NCBI GenBank assembly: GCA_900772705.1
Contig: CAAGRQ010000081.1
Span: 1-15,136, forward strand
Length of the DNA: 15,136 bases
Origin: Clostridia bacterium
Lineage (GTDB): Bacteria > Bacillota > Clostridia > Oscillospirales > Acutalibacteraceae
Reading direction: 5' to 3'
Numbering within the stretch: the stretch's first letter is position 1; the number at the start of each line of letters is the position of its first letter. A model generated the notes under the pieces. The model was not told the DNA's origin, searched no databases, and saw only the letters and a list, made by a program, of their open reading frames with translations. Below, piece by piece: positions 14,654 to 15,136 of the stretch. The translations under genes and the position numbers were made by a program.

Positions 14654-14710
14654 ATGAAAAAGTCAATTAAGCAATTTTTTTCTGTATTTCTCAGCAAGTT
14701 CCTCTGCTAA
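14654..14710 (+). pseudogene. start of a probable secreted protein gene, broken after about 14 codons
   Basis: A strong GGAGG ribosome binding site at 14640-14644, preceded by a probable promoter, leads into Met-Lys-Lys-Ser-Ile-Lys-Gln-Phe-Phe-Ser-Val-Phe-Leu-Ser. This looks like the beginning of a signal peptide: basic, then hydrophobic. The hydrophobic core then breaks off with Lys-Phe-Leu-Cys and a TAA. The expected gene does not continue in any plus frame. The same bases encode the C-terminus of the opposing acidic frame. I read this as a host gene start cut by foreign DNA or by a wrong assembly join at about 14690-14700; an 18-residue peptide gene is a less likely alternative. Confidence 0.5.
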
Positions 14711-15136
14711 TGCCTGAGCCTGCGCCTGTGCTTCCGCACTCTTAAGCTCATCTCCCTGATTCAATAAATCATCTATTGAAATGCTGTCAGTATCAGCTTT
14801 GACATCATCTATCAAATCATCAAGATTCATATTCATAAGTCTTTCCATGTCATTATCAGACAGTTCCGAATCATCATCCGCAGGAGTTATTGTTGCGCCT
14901 GCTGCTTCCTCGACAGGTGTATCTTCAAGCATCTTATTAACCTCTTCTTCTGCTTTAGCATCTTTCTGTGCTTCCTGTTCCTCATTATCAGCATTCTCTG
15001 CTTCTATCTTTTCCCTTACTTCACGGGCTATCTCTTCTGGATCTTTGTCCTCAATCTCCTGCTGCCATTCACTTTTCGGTTCTTCCTGCTGAGAATCTGC
15101 CTGTTCCTTTTCATTAATTGAATCAAGCAATTTATC
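14663..15136 (-). CDS. acidic Glu/Gln/Ala-rich protein, C-terminal part, cut by right edge
   Basis: The last 157 residues of a reading frame that is open to the right edge. The first possible start in it is only a TTG at 15130, so the true start is probably outside. The sequence is very acidic and low in complexity: Glu, Asp, Gln, Ala and Lys dominate, there are runs such as Gln-Ala-Gln-Ala-Gln-Ala-Leu-Ala, a few amphipathic helical stretches (Met-Glu-Arg-Leu-Met-Asn-Met-Asn-Leu-Asp-Asp-Leu-Ile) and a basic end (Lys-Tyr-Arg-Lys-Lys-Leu-Leu-Asn). I do not recognise a family; disordered acidic tails like this occur on large mobile-element or phage proteins. Codon use differs from the neighbours: by my hand count about 18 of 21 Asp codons are GAT, while GAC is preferred in the adjacent ftsEX-peptidase genes. 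It may be foreign DNA, and its final codons overlap the plus-strand gene start. Confidence 0.55.
   Translation of the reverse strand, partial: DKLLDSINEKEQADSQQEEPKSEWQQEIEDKDPEEIAREVREKIEAENADNEEQEAQKDAKAEEEVNKMLEDTPVEEAAGATITPADDDSELSDNDMERLMNMNLDDLIDDVKADTDSISIDDLLNQGDELKSAEAQAQAQALAEELAEKYRKKLLN

Noticed and set aside
14781..15092. Plus-strand Ser-rich frame of 103 codons at the right edge
   Set aside because: Low-complexity Ser/Ala product that is the mirror of Glu/Asp/Ala codons on the minus strand, with no ribosome binding site.

Overview
The window looks like a chromosomal stretch from a Gram-positive anaerobe of the Clostridia, most likely a gut Oscillospiraceae/Ruminococcaceae-type bacterium. 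This rests on near-consensus sigma-A promoters with 17-bp spacers, strong AGGAGG-type ribosome binding sites, GTG/ATG starts, a DUF951 gene beside prfA, and an ftsE-ftsX-peptidase operon. Taxonomy is inferred from gene content and style only. No rRNA, tRNA, CRISPR array or insertion sequence was seen.

Left part (1-5835, all on the minus strand). A five-gene operon runs leftwards from a promoter at 5807-5835: a DUF951 protein, peptide-chain release factor 1 (prfA), a Sua5/TsaC-dephospho-CoA kinase fusion, an M18 aminopeptidase and a 23S rRNA guanine methyltransferase of the RlmA family. Stops and starts overlap or abut at every junction (ATGA, TAATG, ATGA, 1-bp gap), and a clear terminator lies at 714-749. 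The theme is translation: release factor, the threonylcarbamoyl donor for tRNA t6A, and an rRNA methylase, together with CoA synthesis and peptide turnover. Beyond the terminator is a second minus-strand pair: a 67-residue membrane protein overlapping a GtrA-family membrane protein that is cut by the left edge.

Middle part (5895-11252, plus strand). A three-S1-domain RNA-binding protein is followed by three genes in two promoter-defined units. One encodes a 550-residue membrane-anchored protein with a duplicated outer domain carrying two DxNxDGxxE motifs. The other holds a GPH-family (MelB-like) symporter followed at once by a membrane-anchored protein of unknown function. Terminators close both units.

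Right part (11320-14545, plus strand). One transcription unit encodes FtsE, FtsX and a secreted coiled-coil protein with an M23 (LytM) peptidase domain. By analogy with FtsEX-EnvC and FtsEX-PcsB this should be a cell-division hydrolase system, with the ABC-like FtsEX complex gating the peptidase across the membrane.

Right edge (14590-15136). A promoter, a strong RBS and the first codons of what looks like a secreted protein run into a stop after 18 codons. The same DNA is the 3' end of an opposing acidic reading frame with different codon use that runs off the window. This is either an insertion/island boundary or an assembly join.
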